Part shown: in pieces, positions 45,305 to 57,383 of the stretch | Layout of the letters: each line of letters opens with the position of its first letter | How positions within the stretch are numbered: the stretch's first letter is position 1 | DNA from: Xestospongia muta | Taxonomy: Eukaryota; Porifera; Demospongiae; Haplosclerida; Petrosiidae | DNA length: 64,000 nucleotides | Reading direction: 5' to 3' | NCBI GenBank assembly: GCA_963693285.1 | Contig: OY848918.1 | Location: forward strand, 14,568,263-14,632,262 | Translations under genes and position numbers: made by a program | The notes under the pieces: model-generated | Told to the model about the DNA's origin: nothing | The model's database searches: none | The model's input: the letters and a program-made list of their open reading frames with translations, nothing else

Positions 45305-47630
45305 CAGTGATGTGGAAATAGCCAGTCATGGCGCCTGATGGCGGACATTATCCTTTTTTGCACAAAATTAATTGTCCAAGATTTTCAATTAGAAAAATGA
45401 CATTTGTCCGATTTTTAACCCTTCGGCCACAGCGGAAATGACGAACACAGCCACACCCATAATAGTTTAGCTATGTGGATCCAGCCATGTGGAGATATCT
45501 CCCACGAGTAAAGCGGCCCCAAACAGCTACTACGTCGTCCAAACGAACAAGATATGATGATGAAGCTGATAGCAGGCAGTTTGTGAGATCGTGGTTGAAA
45601 GATTTCTCATGGCTTTTGTATGACAGTAGTAACAAGATTATGTACTGTAAGCTCTAAAAACACCATAAGAGTCTTTTTGCTACATGTGGGTCAACTAATT
45701 TTAGAGGTCGACTTTAGTTGATCCTGGTATATCACTAGAACATACTGATGCCAATTAAAAAAGACCAAGACTCTCTCAATGCTGCTCCAATTTTAACTTC
45801 TGCCACAGATGTAGTGACAAAGCAATGATCACACTTCTTGAAGCTGTATAATTTTATGCTCAAGAAGATTTAGCCATTTTAAAATTTCGAAGCCTTACCA
45901 ATTAGCTGGAGCATTGTGAGTGTCCTCATCAACCCAAAGAGCTATATCAAAACAGAGATGGCTGTCATGACATCATCATGACTATGGCTGATTATATGGA
46001 GTCCAACTTTATTAAGTTAATGCAAGAGAGCCCTTACCTTGGAATCATGATCGATGAATCCACTGACCTTAGTGTGAGAAGAAGTCTGATCATCTACATT
46101 AATTTGCTCATTAATAGAAGCTTGGAAAATTTCTTCATTCATCTTAATGAAACGAAGCAGTGTGATGCAGATTCTCTTACACGAGGCATTACTACCTAAT
46201 TTGAGAAAAATGATATCAGTATCGCAAAGGTTGCTGGACTTGGAAGTGATGGAGCAAGTGTTATGGTTGGGAGGCATAATGGTATTGGGGCCAAACTGAA
46301 GAAACAGAACCCTTTCATGTTATCAATGCATTGTGTGGCTCATAAACTAGCACTAACCAGTCAAAGTGATGGAGCATCATGAATTGAAGTTTGGAAACCT
46401 TATTGCCATTCTATACTTAAAAGGGTCTACAATTATTTCCACACCTACGCAGTGCATTACTCAGCTTTACAAGAAGTAATAGAAGTTTCTTAATGATCCT
46501 GTCCTGCAGACACAACATGTTCATTCAATTCATTGGTTAACTATGCATAAAGCAGTAGAAGCCATTCAAAAGAGTTTGAGGGCACTTCTCACTTTTTTCT
46601 AATTATACAAGTCAATATGCTCATACAAGTTTATTGTTTTTAGAAACTTTCTTTGTGATATTCTTGGTCGTCTCACTTACCTTAAGCTTCTTTTTCCAGC
46701 AGGACCATCTTGACTTTTCTCAAGAAATATGTGCTGTCAATGCTACAATTGCCACTATTCAGGAGAATTACTTGGAATTAGGAGGAGAACATTTGAACAA
46801 TACCCTTGAGAATTTAAGCAATCCACTAATTTATGAAGGTCATGTAATAACGAAAAGGCCAATAGATGAACAAGAGTGTTTTTCTAGTATACGTCAATTT
46901 GCTGAGGAGGTAAGATTTCAAGAAAAGATTTTCTGACCTTCCTGTGTGGCCTCTATAAAGATATTTGACCAAAATCTTATCCTACCCAGTCAATCGTGTT
47001 GCGTAGCTTTGGAACTGAAGAAATAGAGATGTTGATTGACCATTTCACTAAAGCTAAAGTTGTTGATGGTCTGTCGTACAAGGAGTTAGTTGATCCTGCA
47101 AGTCTTCAGAGAGAATGGCCTGTCTTCAAGAGAACTGTTTTTGACAATTATAGGAGCCTCTCTTTTAGAAAGTTGGCAAAAGAAATAATTTCTATTCTGA
47201 CTATTTCGAAGTTGTTTCATTTTATTAGAGTATTGTCAATGTCATGAGTTCCTGTGAGAGGTTTTCTGCATACAACAGAATTGAGGTCGAATTGCGACAA
47301 AAAATAGCTGTCAAGACTGTTAAATCACTACTGTCTATATCAGTTAATGGACGTGAACCTGAATTATTTGATTTTCCTGAGGCTCTTTCGCATTGGAAAC
47401 ATAAGAACAATTACAGACACATCTACTCATTAATAACATCCAAACTCCTGTGACTCATTACTATATCCATATTATCACTTATTAAGATAATTTTGGAGTA
47501 AAGCATAAATTCATTATGATGAACATGACCAAACACAAAAATATCAAAACAGACATGTCTGGCACATACTTTCAGCCATAGGACAATTTTCCTAAGGCTG
47601 AAAATATATTTCCACATCCCCGGAAGTTGC
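45297..47630 (+). mobile_element. hAT DNA transposon with TIRs and 8-bp TSD
   Basis: Left terminus CAGTGATGTGGAAATA (45,305-45,320) and right terminus TATTTCCACATCCCCG (47,607-47,622) are inverted repeats with 14 of 16 matches. Flanks AAAGTTGC (45,297-45,304) and GAAGTTGC (47,623-47,630) differ at one base, fitting the 8-bp duplication of hAT insertions. Removing the element reconstitutes the repeat (TTCTTCAATAATGAA then GTTGCTTGATAAAATTTG), as seen uninterrupted near 47,895-47,930. Element length 2,318 bp with a decayed transposase inside. Confidence 0.85.
45475..47453 (+). pseudogene. hAT transposase, ZNF862/KIAA1586-like group, broken
   Basis: The N-terminal part (from 45,475) has FVRSWLKDFSWLLYD, like the TTF-type zinc finger of this group. 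The RNase-H-like core starts with LGIMIDESTD (DESTD at 46,053-46,067, first catalytic Asp region), then LGSDGASVMVGRHNGIGAKL (about 46,239-46,298) and MHCVAHKLALTSQS. An all-helical region is at 46,634-46,936. The C-terminal dimerisation domain reads ERFSAYNRIEVELRQKIAVK (about 47,253-47,312), preceded by frameshifted CERGFSA-like sequence. Stops at 46,198 and 45,655, plus frameshifts, mean it cannot make a full protein. Related domesticated proteins exist in vertebrates, but nothing here suggests domestication. Confidence 0.8.
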
Positions 47631-47640
47631 TTGATAAAAT

Positions 47641-48243
47641 TTGTTATACAAACAGATCACTGTGTTCTTCCTGTAGAAAGTACCATGGCACTCAGGTCTT
47701 AGAAAAAGTCCTCAACCCAGACTGGCGATTAAAGTCAAAACAAATGCAATTACAAAAAAAGTACTTACCATCAATCAAACACTAGTGAATATCTTTAATA
47801 TCTTTCTTGTTTGACATCTTTTGTCAGTCTTATTCAAAAGTTGCCAAATACTCCATTTTGATACACTTGTCAGTTGTCACTTACTAAGTAGTTTCTTCAA
47901 TAATGAAGTTGCTTAATAAAATTTGATCTTGTAATATTTTTTAAGTGCACAAGAATACTGCTTGAATGACACAATTGCGAAAACTCTTGTAGTAGCACCA
48001 CCTAGTATCTTATGTGAGACATTATCAAGTGGACATCTTACTCACTCCTCCTCCAGTATGTCCCTCAGTCTCGGTGATATCTGACCGACAACTTCACTGG
48101 AGGAACCTGTTAAAGTAATAATAATACATAAATGTCATGTTTCAGCTAAAACTAACAGACGATGTGGGACAATATTGTGTAATATGTTACTATCACCTTG
48201 TAAAATACTACCATTCTTATTATACCATTGTCTGAAAATTAAC
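47641..48243. repeat. Long repeat family, fragment C
   Basis: Matches the right part of copies A and B: GTTCTTCCTGTAGAAAGTACC, CATCAATCAAACACT, then GTCACTTACTAAG and GAAGTTGCTTAATAAAATTTG. Directly follows the hAT insertion, so two partial copies of the repeat abut here. Confidence 0.75.
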
Positions 48244-48249
48244 ACTCAG

Positions 48250-49735
48250 TTAGTTAGAACCAGGCCTGGGGTCAATTACACTACAATGTAAGTTATTACT
48301 ACTACTTCAAAATGTTTCCATTACTATTATGAGCTGAATTCATAAGTTATATATTACTATTACTATTACTTTGAAGTCTATTTACTTCCCGACAGCGTTA
48401 AGATTTTGTAATTTGTATTTAAGAAATTAAAACAAGCAGTTGTAACATCACTAACATGTCCAATGCATTTTAAGGCAATTAGTTTTTGAAAGACAGAGTC
48501 ATTCAGGGAGCACCTCTCAGGTTGGAATATTTTGCCTGCTCTACAGGGGCTGATGATGCTGGGATACATAGGTAAATGCTCAGCTAGCTTTGAAAGAAGG
48601 GAAAAGTTGGATTGATGTAACTTCCAAAAAGCTAAGAGTGTCAGTATTCTCAGGTAGTATAGGCTCTGAAAGGTATGATGTTACTTCTGATTCTGAATAC
48701 TCAGACCTGTTCATGCTTGTGGCTGAGACACCAGATATGAAACTAAACAGCCTACTTTTCCTGGGTGATGGGACATTGGACTAAGGCCCAGCAGTGCAAG
48801 TAATTAGTAACTGTGATTGTGTCTTTAAGTTTGGACACAATTTGTACGAACCTTGCTTTGATTCCAGTTTGTTCCTCGCTACTGCAGCACTCTAACTGAA
48901 ACTGTGGATCAAGTATGGCATTTCATCCAAGAATGGTCATTGCAGTCAGTAGTACTAGGATCCGTGCAATTCTGTGGCCAACATACAGCAGAAAATGTCA
49001 CTCACCATTATCATGAAACTGTGGATCAGTATATTTCAGCAGGGAAAGTATCCAACATTTTCAGAGACACTTCTAATATGTTGAAGACATTTAGATTGCT
49101 TGGTTTTCAAGATCTTAAACATACTGCCTTGCAGTTACAATCATCTTATGGTTCTGAATCTGAAAGTCATGATGAAGATGCAGAGGAAGATGTGATTGAA
49201 AGTATGTTGTATCTCCCAGAGTATGATCCATGCTTTGGTCATTCTATCCAGCTAGTAGTTTAAGATGACTTCAGAATGGCAGGAGCAATCAACAAGATGC
49301 TTACTGAGGCAGCCAACATTGTATCATACATTTGTAGATCAATTAAGGGCAGTGAAATTTTAGAGGGAGAGAAGCGCTTGCAAGCAAAGTAGTTACAAGA
49401 TGGAATAGTGAGCTTAAAAGCATTTGGTCACTATTAGCATACCTATGGAACATTGCAGCTATTGGACTGTCAGCAATTGAACACATACAGGCGTACATTA
49501 CCTCAAGACCTTGTGGAAATATTGATTCCATTTGAAGAAGCTACAGATGCCACTCAAGGACAAAACTTAGTCACTGCAAGCTTCATAATTCCATGTATAC
49601 CTGGACTAAGTGCTTCACATAACTCTCTCTTATTGAAGTACCAGTCTCCAATGGTAGCAGCCCTTTCAACTTCTCTTGATCGAAGGATGAGTTCTTACGA
49701 GAAACATGAGCATTTCATTTTTGCCAAGTAATACT
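48250..49735 (+). mobile_element. hAT relic 2 (ZBED-like transposase), broken
   Basis: The left end CAGGCCTGGGGTCAATTACA (48,251-48,270) and following TTACT-rich sequence look like a hAT terminus. Coding patches: TVDQVWHFIQEWSLQSVV (from about 48,901), NMLKTFRLLGFQDLKH, an acidic spacer, then LPEYDPCFGHSIQLVV (to 49,260), the C/H-rich part of the RNase-H-like core. Then AGAINKMLTEAANIVSYICR, KGSEILEGEKRLQAK and, after a frameshift, LVEILIPFEEATDATQGQNL. It ends with RRMSSYEKHEHFIFAK. No C-terminal dimerisation domain follows; the element is 3'-truncated near 49,735. Confidence 0.75.
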
Positions 49736-49739
49736 TAGG

Positions 49740-50127
49740 TATCCCTTCATCTGGTGATTGGAACAGGGAAATATGGTAAGAGAAACACAGTCAATCTTTT
49801 CAATGCCAATGAGATCCTTGTTAATCTCATTATAATCAGTAACCCATCTGATAGTTACACACATTTGCTTATGAACAGAAACATCATGAAGATGCTAAAC
49901 AGTAAAAGCTGCTTGGCAAATCCCCCAGCCTTAACTGCTTATTCGTCACATCCAGTTTCATTCACTTCCTCCAATGTTGCACTAAGTGTGGCATAGTTAT
50001 GAAGGACAGCAGCAATAGCTCCAGATCAGACAGTCTATCTAGTAGGACAAAGGGCCTTAAATCACCTGTGTTGGGAGACATTGGTGATTTCATGGCTTCA
50101 AAGAGACTGGTACACTTTGGAAAGTAC
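49740..50127. repeat. Duplicated patch of hAT relic 3 and filler
   Basis: 49,806-49,893 repeats 50,375-50,461 in the same orientation (AACCCATCTGATAGTTACAC and GAACAGAAACATCA shared). It is therefore a copy of part of the minus-strand hAT relic 3, lying just outside that relic. Confidence 0.75.
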
Positions 50128-51388
50128 TTAACGAGTTTTATACAGATCCATCACCAGTTCTAGTGTATCTCGTACAATTGTGCATGTGTGAGCAGCATCT
50201 TGTAGACAAAGATTCAAACTGAGAGGAAGACAATGTACTTGTAGAGCTGCTGGTTGCTTAAACTTTATGCGGGCAGCTACTCCATGAAGATGACCTGACA
50301 ACATATTGGCAGTCTGCAACTGCTTAGTGGTAACATACCGCAAATTAAGAAGGCACTCAGTTTTCAAAGCTTGAATCAAGCCAATGGGATCTTTGTTAAT
50401 CTCATTATTATCAGTAACCCATCTGATAGTTACACACATTTGCTCATGAACAGAAACATCAGTGGCCACATCTGCTTGGACAGCAAACCATGGACTTGAT
50501 CAGATCTCAACTAGTAGACTATGTAGTAAGCTATCTACCATCATCTTCAATTGTTCATTGACAACCATAGGAAAAATGTACTTGCCTTCTCTTAACCATA
50601 TCTCTATGCTTGTCATCAGCACAGCGTAGTTTGAGTAGTTGAAGGAGATTGCCTTCACTGTCATTATGAGCATGTATATCCAATCCTAGACATGCAAGCT
50701 ACCACAAATAACTGAGCTGCTTTAACAGCATTCATTCTCTGACAAACTGTTGTTGCTTGAGAGAGTGATCCAGAGTAGCATCAACATTTGTTGTGGAATC
50801 AGAATTTACTTAAAAGACAGCTTCAGAGTGTGCATTGGACTCTTTATGCTTAGAAAATTGCTCCAAAGTTTTCTTTCAGTTTGAAAACCTGGTTGTCAAA
50901 AATGTATTATCAGCTTTCTTGCTAAAAGTCAGCAGATGCTTGCATTTGACAATTGCACAATAGAACCAGAACAGCAAACATCATCTTTCACACCATGTTA
51001 ACCATGGGTATTGAGCAAACGATGTAGTACTCACTGACCATGGTTGCTGAGATTTTTCACCTCCATAAAGCTTTTTTGTTTTTAAGGGAATTGTACTTAA
51101 TGTTGGTTGATTGGGACTCTCACGATCGGGCTTACAGCAGTCGATACAACAGTCCTTCTCACACACATTAACAACACCCTCAGTCTCACCATCATCATCA
51201 CACTCCAACCTATCAGCCACATGGTCATCCAGAGACTGACTAGCCGAGTCCATTTCATGTTCTGCATCTTTAACAGCTCCAGATACAATCTCATTCTGAA
51301 CAGGACTAGGACAACACTGATCTTCCCCCCTGCCTCTCCTCTGTGATGACGAAATGGTGAAATCAAACTGAGTCACCTTTTTTGCCAT
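50128..51388 (-). pseudogene. hAT relic 3 (TTF-zinc-finger / ZMYM-like transposase)
   Basis: N-terminus at 51,388 (MAKKVTQFDFTISSSQRRG), a Cys-rich and acidic leader of about 100 residues, then SFAQYPWLTWCER and a cysteine run typical of a TTF-type zinc finger. A decayed middle (51,000-50,470) with stops follows. Then comes VSVHEQMCVTIRWVTDNNEI, NKDPIGLIQALKTE, and ANMLSGHLHGVAARIKFKQP with ALQVHCLPLSLNLCLQDAAH (50,128-50,469). These match the YDGA.NM.G...G....I ... HC.AH.LNL pattern of ZMYM1/KIAA-type hATs, with AH replaced by LP. No dimerisation domain is left. Confidence 0.75.
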
Positions 51389-51539
51389 TTTGATTTTCTG
51401 ACATGTGCTTGCGCAAACTAGCTAATTACCTTTAGGGCGTATGATATGAATGTCGTTATCAGGTGAAAACGTTGGGCGGGCTCAAGCCCCAAAAGCCTCC
51501 CCCCATTACTATGCCTTTGATATATGCAACTGTACGCTC

Positions 51540-51840
51540 CACAAAATGGTAAGAGCAGAGTACTTTCTGTGTTGACAAAGAATGAAGCATTGATGATGCA
51601 ATTGCTAACTGAACTTAGTTGTTCTAACCCCCCTCTTCACGTAGCCATTGTTTTCAAAGCTCCCCCCCCACCTTACAGCTTCTGTAATAATGTACATGTT
51701 TGTGCATGTATGTGTGTTTGGACGTGTTGTAGACATTATTTGTTGCAAGAATGCATGCAATGGAATATGGCTGCAGTATTGACTTACAAGGGAAGGAGAT
51801 GTTTTGTCCCTTTCTGCCTGTTGTGTATTTATGGTTAATT
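51540..51840. repeat. Long repeat family, fragment
   Basis: Shares AATTGCTAACTGAACTTA, a GTGTGTTTG run and GGCTGCAGTATTGACTTACA with 36,712-37,012 of copy A and the matching part of copy B. Confidence 0.7.
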
Positions 51841-52064
51841 AACTATTATTACTATTATGTTATAATTTGTAATCACATGAAAACCGTGTGCTCTGATTTG
51901 TGTATTTTGCTCTCTCTCTCTCTGTTTTTTCATTGATTATTGTAAGAATTGCGAAGTAAATGGGATATAACAGTTAAAGCAGGGATCCAGTCCCAGATAC
52001 ATTACATGGTCCCAGATACAAAGAGAAGATATTTAGTAACCAGAATACTTCACTGAAGATGCTA

Positions 52065-53060
52065 TGTGAAGATGTTGCCTGAGGAAGTGAGAGTGAAGAA
52101 GCTCAAGAAAAGAGGACACCGCAGGTCTGTGACAAAACTAATAGGTCAACTTATGGATAACTTAGAAGAAGAGAAAGCTCCCTAACGTGCTAAGCTGAGG
52201 CAGCAAAGTCATTGCTGTCTGCTAAATTAGAGATATTATCTAAGCTAGATAGACCAGGAGATTGACCTAGCAGACCAGAAAAAGGAGAAGGTATGTTTAG
52301 CCATTAATGATATTGATCACACTCTCAATCAGGCTGGTCAACAAGTAATTCCTGCAGGTGTTTACTTCCCCTCAGAGAACCTGCCCAACCTGCTCATCCC
52401 ATGAGAGGGAACACATTGTCTCACTCATCTTATTTGTCTCCAGAGGCCACACACCTACCTACTGACTCACACACTGGTGATACGCATTCTCACTCCGAGT
52501 GACCCACTCCCACAGATACACCTATTGTAATAGCACAACCAAAAGTGAAGCTTCCTAAGCTCACAATAAAGAAGTTTAACAGGGATCTTACTAAATAAGT
52601 CACATTCTGGGACTCATTCAAGTCTGCAATACACTCTAATCCAACTCTGTCGAATGTCGACAAGTTCAGTTACATACATTTTTTCTTGGATTCCATGCAA
52701 TCTGATGCAATTGCCGGCCTAATGCTAACCTCAGCAAACTATGAGGAAGCTAGAGCGACTTTAAGGAGAAAGTTTGGTAATGGACAACTTATCGTGAGTA
52801 AGCATATCAATGCACAATTGATTCACAAAGTGTTACCTCTTATCACAACCTCAAGGGACTTCGCCATCTCTATGGCTCTGTGGAATCAGATGTGAGGGGG
52901 TTAAGAACACTAAGAGTTGATGCTGGGTCATGTGGTCAATTGTTGTCCTCAATACTAATAAATAAATTACCCCCAGAAATGCATCTCATTATTATTTGTG
53001 AGCTTCATGATGATAAGTGGAATGTTGAGGTCTATTGTTCTATCATCAGTGTTCTGGTTT
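52065..53060 (+). pseudogene. BEL/Pao-type LTR retrotransposon gag fragment
   Basis: Plus-strand frames carry a leader with coiled-coil-like composition (about 52,080-52,320), then VKLPKLTIKKFN (about 52,549-52,584), FWDSFKSAIHSNPTLSNVDK and DSMQSDAIAGLMLTSANYEE with LRRKFGNGQLIVSKH (52,692-52,806). The end reads RGLRTLRVDAGSCGQLLSSI and NKLPPEMHLII. This L-P-K-x-x-I-x-x-F-x-G...F-W-D-x-F order is that of the gag-like protein upstream of the BEL/Pao A17 protease. Frameshifts break it and no protease or RT follows. Confidence 0.7.
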
Positions 53061-53689
53061 GTGGTGTTGTTTTAGTAATATAACTGAAATCAAACCCCTT
53101 TAGTTCAGTTATATTTTATTTGAACCAACCATAAGTATCTAAATCTATTGTAACAGCACAAACTTATTACCCACTTTGTCAAATAGTTTATCACACATCA
53201 GATAAGATTTATGTGTGCTGTGTAGATTATCTATGACCTTGCTTGTTCACGTATATTAAATTGTTAATGTAGTCAAGTACCTGGTACATTTTCATAAAGG
53301 ACATTTACCTTCAGAATCCAAGGTGTATGCATATTGATAAGCTGATATAAAAAAGTCAAATGTAACAGTTACAACTTGAAGCAAATGCATTATAACTTAC
53401 ACTGCACGTTTTGATATTAAAAAAAGCATAATAAATCCTGCTTCGTTGACATTTTTTCAGTTCTTGTACGTCCTGCTTGGGTCTGTTGAATTAGCATCAA
53501 CAAACCAAGCCTTGTTTTAATAAACAAAGGGAAGTACACAAATTTAGGTCTGTGTGCGTAAAAGTTACTCACTTACTCTATTATTATTTTTTCTTTACAA
53601 TTAAAAACAACAGAATCAAAAAAATTGAAAGTATTTTTTTCATTAAATTATCTATTATTAAATCCTTAGCCAGACTTCAACTGTGCAAA

Positions 53690-54400
53690 CACACTCTAGG
53701 CGTTCTTCTGTAAAAAGTACTATGCCAGTAAGGTCTCAGAAAGTCCTCAACCAACAACAGCACGCCAACAAACACCACGTATTGGTGGAGCTTAAACTAT
53801 AAGCAACTAAAATTTAAAAAGTAACTTCAACTAAATGACTTAAAAGACATGCATACAACCTATAGATACGGAATTACTGTGAAAACACTCACAATCAATC
53901 AAACACATTGAGAATATCTTTAATATCTTCGCTGTTTGACATCTGGCACCAGTGTCATTCAAACATTGCCAAATATTCCATTCTAATACACTGGTCATTT
54001 GTCACTTACTAAGCAGTTTCTTCAAGAATGAAGTTGCATAATAAACTAGACCATCTAATATTTTTTCAAATGCACAAAATACCAACTGAACAACACATTT
54101 GTGAGAGCCCATGCAGTAACAGCAGTATCTTATAGACATTATCAAATGGACATCTTATTTACTCAAGGCCAAACAGAAAAATTATTTAAGCAACATATTA
54201 TACTTTAATATACAACTATTTTAGTTGCTTCATGCCCCTTGCATTAAGTAAAAGGGTGGTGAGTCTGCCTATACCTTTCCCTTCACCTCCCGCCGTCCAA
54301 ACTCTTTGCAATAGTATATATATACACAACAGTGACAGATAGCAGTAATTGTGTATTTGTGCTTACTCAGAGATTCCAATCTCTGTGTATACCAGAAATG
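53690..54400. repeat. Long repeat family, fragment D
   Basis: Contains TTCTTCTGTAAAAAGTAC, CAGTAAGGTCTCAGAAAGTC, ATCAATCAAACACATTGAGA and TCACTTACTAAGCAGTTTCT, in the same order as copies A to C, then a stretch like 36,540-36,640 (TATATACACAACAGTGACAGATAGC). 53,060-53,690 shows only weak similarity to that family. Confidence 0.7.
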
Positions 54401-54576
54401 CGTGAGATGTCTTAATTTAGTTAATTAATTGTTGTTACCATTATTAATCATTAATAATCATTAATTACTGATGCTTATAGTGGTTGTGGTGTAGTAATGA
54501 TTTTTTTATGAATGGAGTTTGTATATTCCATTGTGGCACTCTTAGTTGTCTGCAGCTCACTCTCCTCTGGCTCATA

Positions 54577-56007
54577 TTAGTACCAAGGCTCAGGATCGAC
54601 CAATTTCACCTGGAGTATACTGGAGAGAGTCCCATCAAGCTTCAGGTTTGGCCATAAATCTGTCTTGTTTTTGGTGATAAGACTGCACACTCGCTCTTCT
54701 TGTACATTCGAATGATGGATTACCAGCACCAACAAAACCACTTTGGAAAGCCTACCCAACTGCAAACTTTCATCAGCATATTTTATTTTACTCAAGTGAT
54801 TCCACATCACATACATTCTGTGGTGGCTTGACTCAGAACCATTACCACCTACCAATGCAGACTCCCACACTTCCTCTGGAATGTTGTTCTTTTCCGATAG
54901 TTGGTAAAAAAATGAATTCATCTTGCAAGTCAGATGGTGCAGTGAAGGACAACAGAGATGACTACAAACATCACTATTTACCTAGCAACAAAGAACTCCA
55001 CTTTAAAAAATTGTACATCCTCTCTCTTTTCAAAATTGACAAAATTTGCACTGTCAAGAACATTATCATTAAAAGGAAGATTGGCGATGGAATATTGAGC
55101 TGCTTTGACATAGAAACTATGAACAGTTAGAAGATTTTAAAGCAGTATTGTGCACTACACCCCGTGAAGTACACAGCAAGATTATTTTAAAGGACCCTTG
55201 TCCTGATGGAGTTCCTAATCCTCCAGTTAACAGAAGAGTTATCAACACCTGCATGGACACATTGACCCCAGCTTATACCATTGTTTACGAAAATATTATC
55301 CATTTTTACAGTCAGAGGATTAAGTTTCTCCAAACCATTGTCAATACAGCCATCAATAGCAACTGAGAAGGGAGCAGTCCTCATTCTTGCAACTAAAGCA
55401 GACTTAGAATGTGGTGCTATGGCTCCATTATGAATACATGCTGTCTTTGTTCTAGCTGAGGAATAAGACTTAGTGATCTTGCTATCACTGAAGACGTCTT
55501 TAAAGAGAGGACTGAGATGGTCTGCCACTGAGAGTCGAACCTTGTACTGAATGAGGAGGTTAGTGACTTTGACTTCAGCTCTTGTCACCCATGACATTAT
55601 GATGACCATGCAAGAGACATTGTGTAAAGTGATAGTCTTTACTTTATCTTTAAACAGCTTGGAAGAACTTGAGGATAGAAAGGACAGTATAGCATTCCCC
55701 TGAAGCCCTTTGGCATTCTTTTGATGTTGACTACTCTCAGAATGACAGGTAACATCAGATTCTCCTTGATGTCCATGGGACACTGTTTTTGAGCAATCAA
55801 TACAATGAAATGGATGCTCATTTCCTTTCACAGGTATAATAATGGCTGTTTCTCTTTCCACTTTCCCTGAAATTTGGTTTGTAGCTGGCTGATCCACTGA
55901 ACCTTTTTGCTTGACAGGTCATCATAGCCAGATTCTGAAGCCAAACTACAAGCAGTTGTTGACGTTCTTTTCATATTGCTGGCTAAACTAACCACTGATG
56001 TCGCCAT
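54577..56007 (-). pseudogene. hAT relic 4, internally deleted
   Basis: The reading starts at ATG 56,007 (MATSVVSLASNMKRTSTTAC), shifts frame near 55,880, and continues through FHCIDCSKTVSHGHQGESDV (zinc-finger-like C..C plus H) and ITLHNVSCMVIIMSWVTRAE. Then come HLSPLFKDVFSDSKITKSYS and FSVAIDGCIDNG (compare D-x-S in the core). The central core is missing. The C-terminal part (54,577-54,921) carries IKYADESLQLGRLSKVVLLV and HSNVQEERVCSLITKNKTDL, the hAT dimerisation region where SNVQEERV compares with the usual SNAxxERxFS. The internal loss makes it a non-autonomous derivative. Confidence 0.75.
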
Positions 56008-56259
56008 TTATAGTAATAATCATTATTACCCAATGTTTATAATAAAGTCATTAAAGTAGTGTGGTATAGGGTCATGAATACTATTATAATGTGCAATGTC
56101 TATGAATGTATTTGAACTGATGATCTTGGTGTGAGAGTGTGAGACAGACCTTGAATGCGTGAGTCTCACACTCAATGCATGAGAGTTGCCATTTGTGGCT
56201 TACTGTGAGCTCAAAGAATTGTTCTGAGCACATTAATATCCATGTTAAACAAAAAATGA

Positions 56260-57200
56260 AACAGATCATGCAGTCACTAACTGAAATTACATTTTTTCTT
56301 TATGCTCCTCCTCCTCAAATAGCTACTGTTTTAGCAACACCCTACAATACAGCTGCTGCTTTTGAGTGAGTTGACTGAGGGAAACATTTATAATAATGTT
56401 TCAGCTTACATAGTTTCTTCTGTAGCTACTATTTTTATTCGTGTAAGTACACCCCCAATGATTCACGAGGGCCATTTTTATGGTGTTCATTATCAGTTTG
56501 CTCCAAAATTAAACAAACACAATAACATTGTACATGTTAGTGTGTGCATATATGTTTGCACATGTTGTATACGTTACTCATTGTAGAAATTAATGCAATG
56601 AACTGTAGCTCCAGTATTGATTTATAGAATGTTTGGTCCCTCTCTGCCCAGATATTGGATCACTCCATTAGAAGAGTCCTAAATTTCCTTGGCAAAAAAT
56701 TACCAAGAAGACCTTCGCACTGAAGTGAGTGATATTTCAATAAAATGGCACATAATTTATCACACAATGACCGTGATCTTGCCATTTGCCAAAAAACATA
56801 AACACCAGTAACAATTTATTGAAACTTACATTTTCAGTTCTATCAAAAACGACTTATATTTCAGCTTATACTGCTTTTATGCTGCTACTCCTGGGTTGTT
56901 AGCATTTTCATATCTAGAAGAACAGATTTTCACACTTAGATCTCTGTTGAATAAGTAATAAAACTGATGATCCAAATGCTAACTGAAATTATATTTTTCC
57001 TTATGCTCTTCCTCATATAGCTACTATTTTAGCAACACCCTACAATGCACCTGCTGTTTTTTTCAGTAACTGAGTGAGCGAAATGTTTATATATGCAGCT
57101 ACTATGTTTAGGCTGTCACACAGGGGCTGTTTGTATTGTAGCATCTAGAAGAATGAAGATACTCTTACACTTATTGCGCAATATATCATATATATTTAAT
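56260..57200. repeat. Long repeat family, two further fragments
   Basis: 56,260-56,660 and 56,960-57,200 share a block: CACTAACTGAAATTACATTT or GCTAACTGAAATTATATTTT, then ATAGCTACT(G/A)TTTTAGCAAC and CACCCTACAAT. The first continues to the GTATTGATTTATAGA stretch seen in copies A and B. Non-coding. Confidence 0.65.
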
Positions 57201-57383
57201 AAACCCAGAGCGACAGCATGAAACTGCAGACTAACTGGCTGACATTCTTCAACACAATCATAAAAATGGATGTGTAAAAGGCCAAACTCATTTATACATT
57301 AGCCATCTGAGCTGACAATCTTTGCATGTACAAAAATGTAGGTACTGATATCTTGCTGGTGTTAATTTATTATTGTTAATCTT

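Noticed and set aside
45475..47453. Domesticated hAT host gene
   Set aside because: Frame is broken by several stops and the element still has TIRs and a TSD, as expected of a plain dead transposon.
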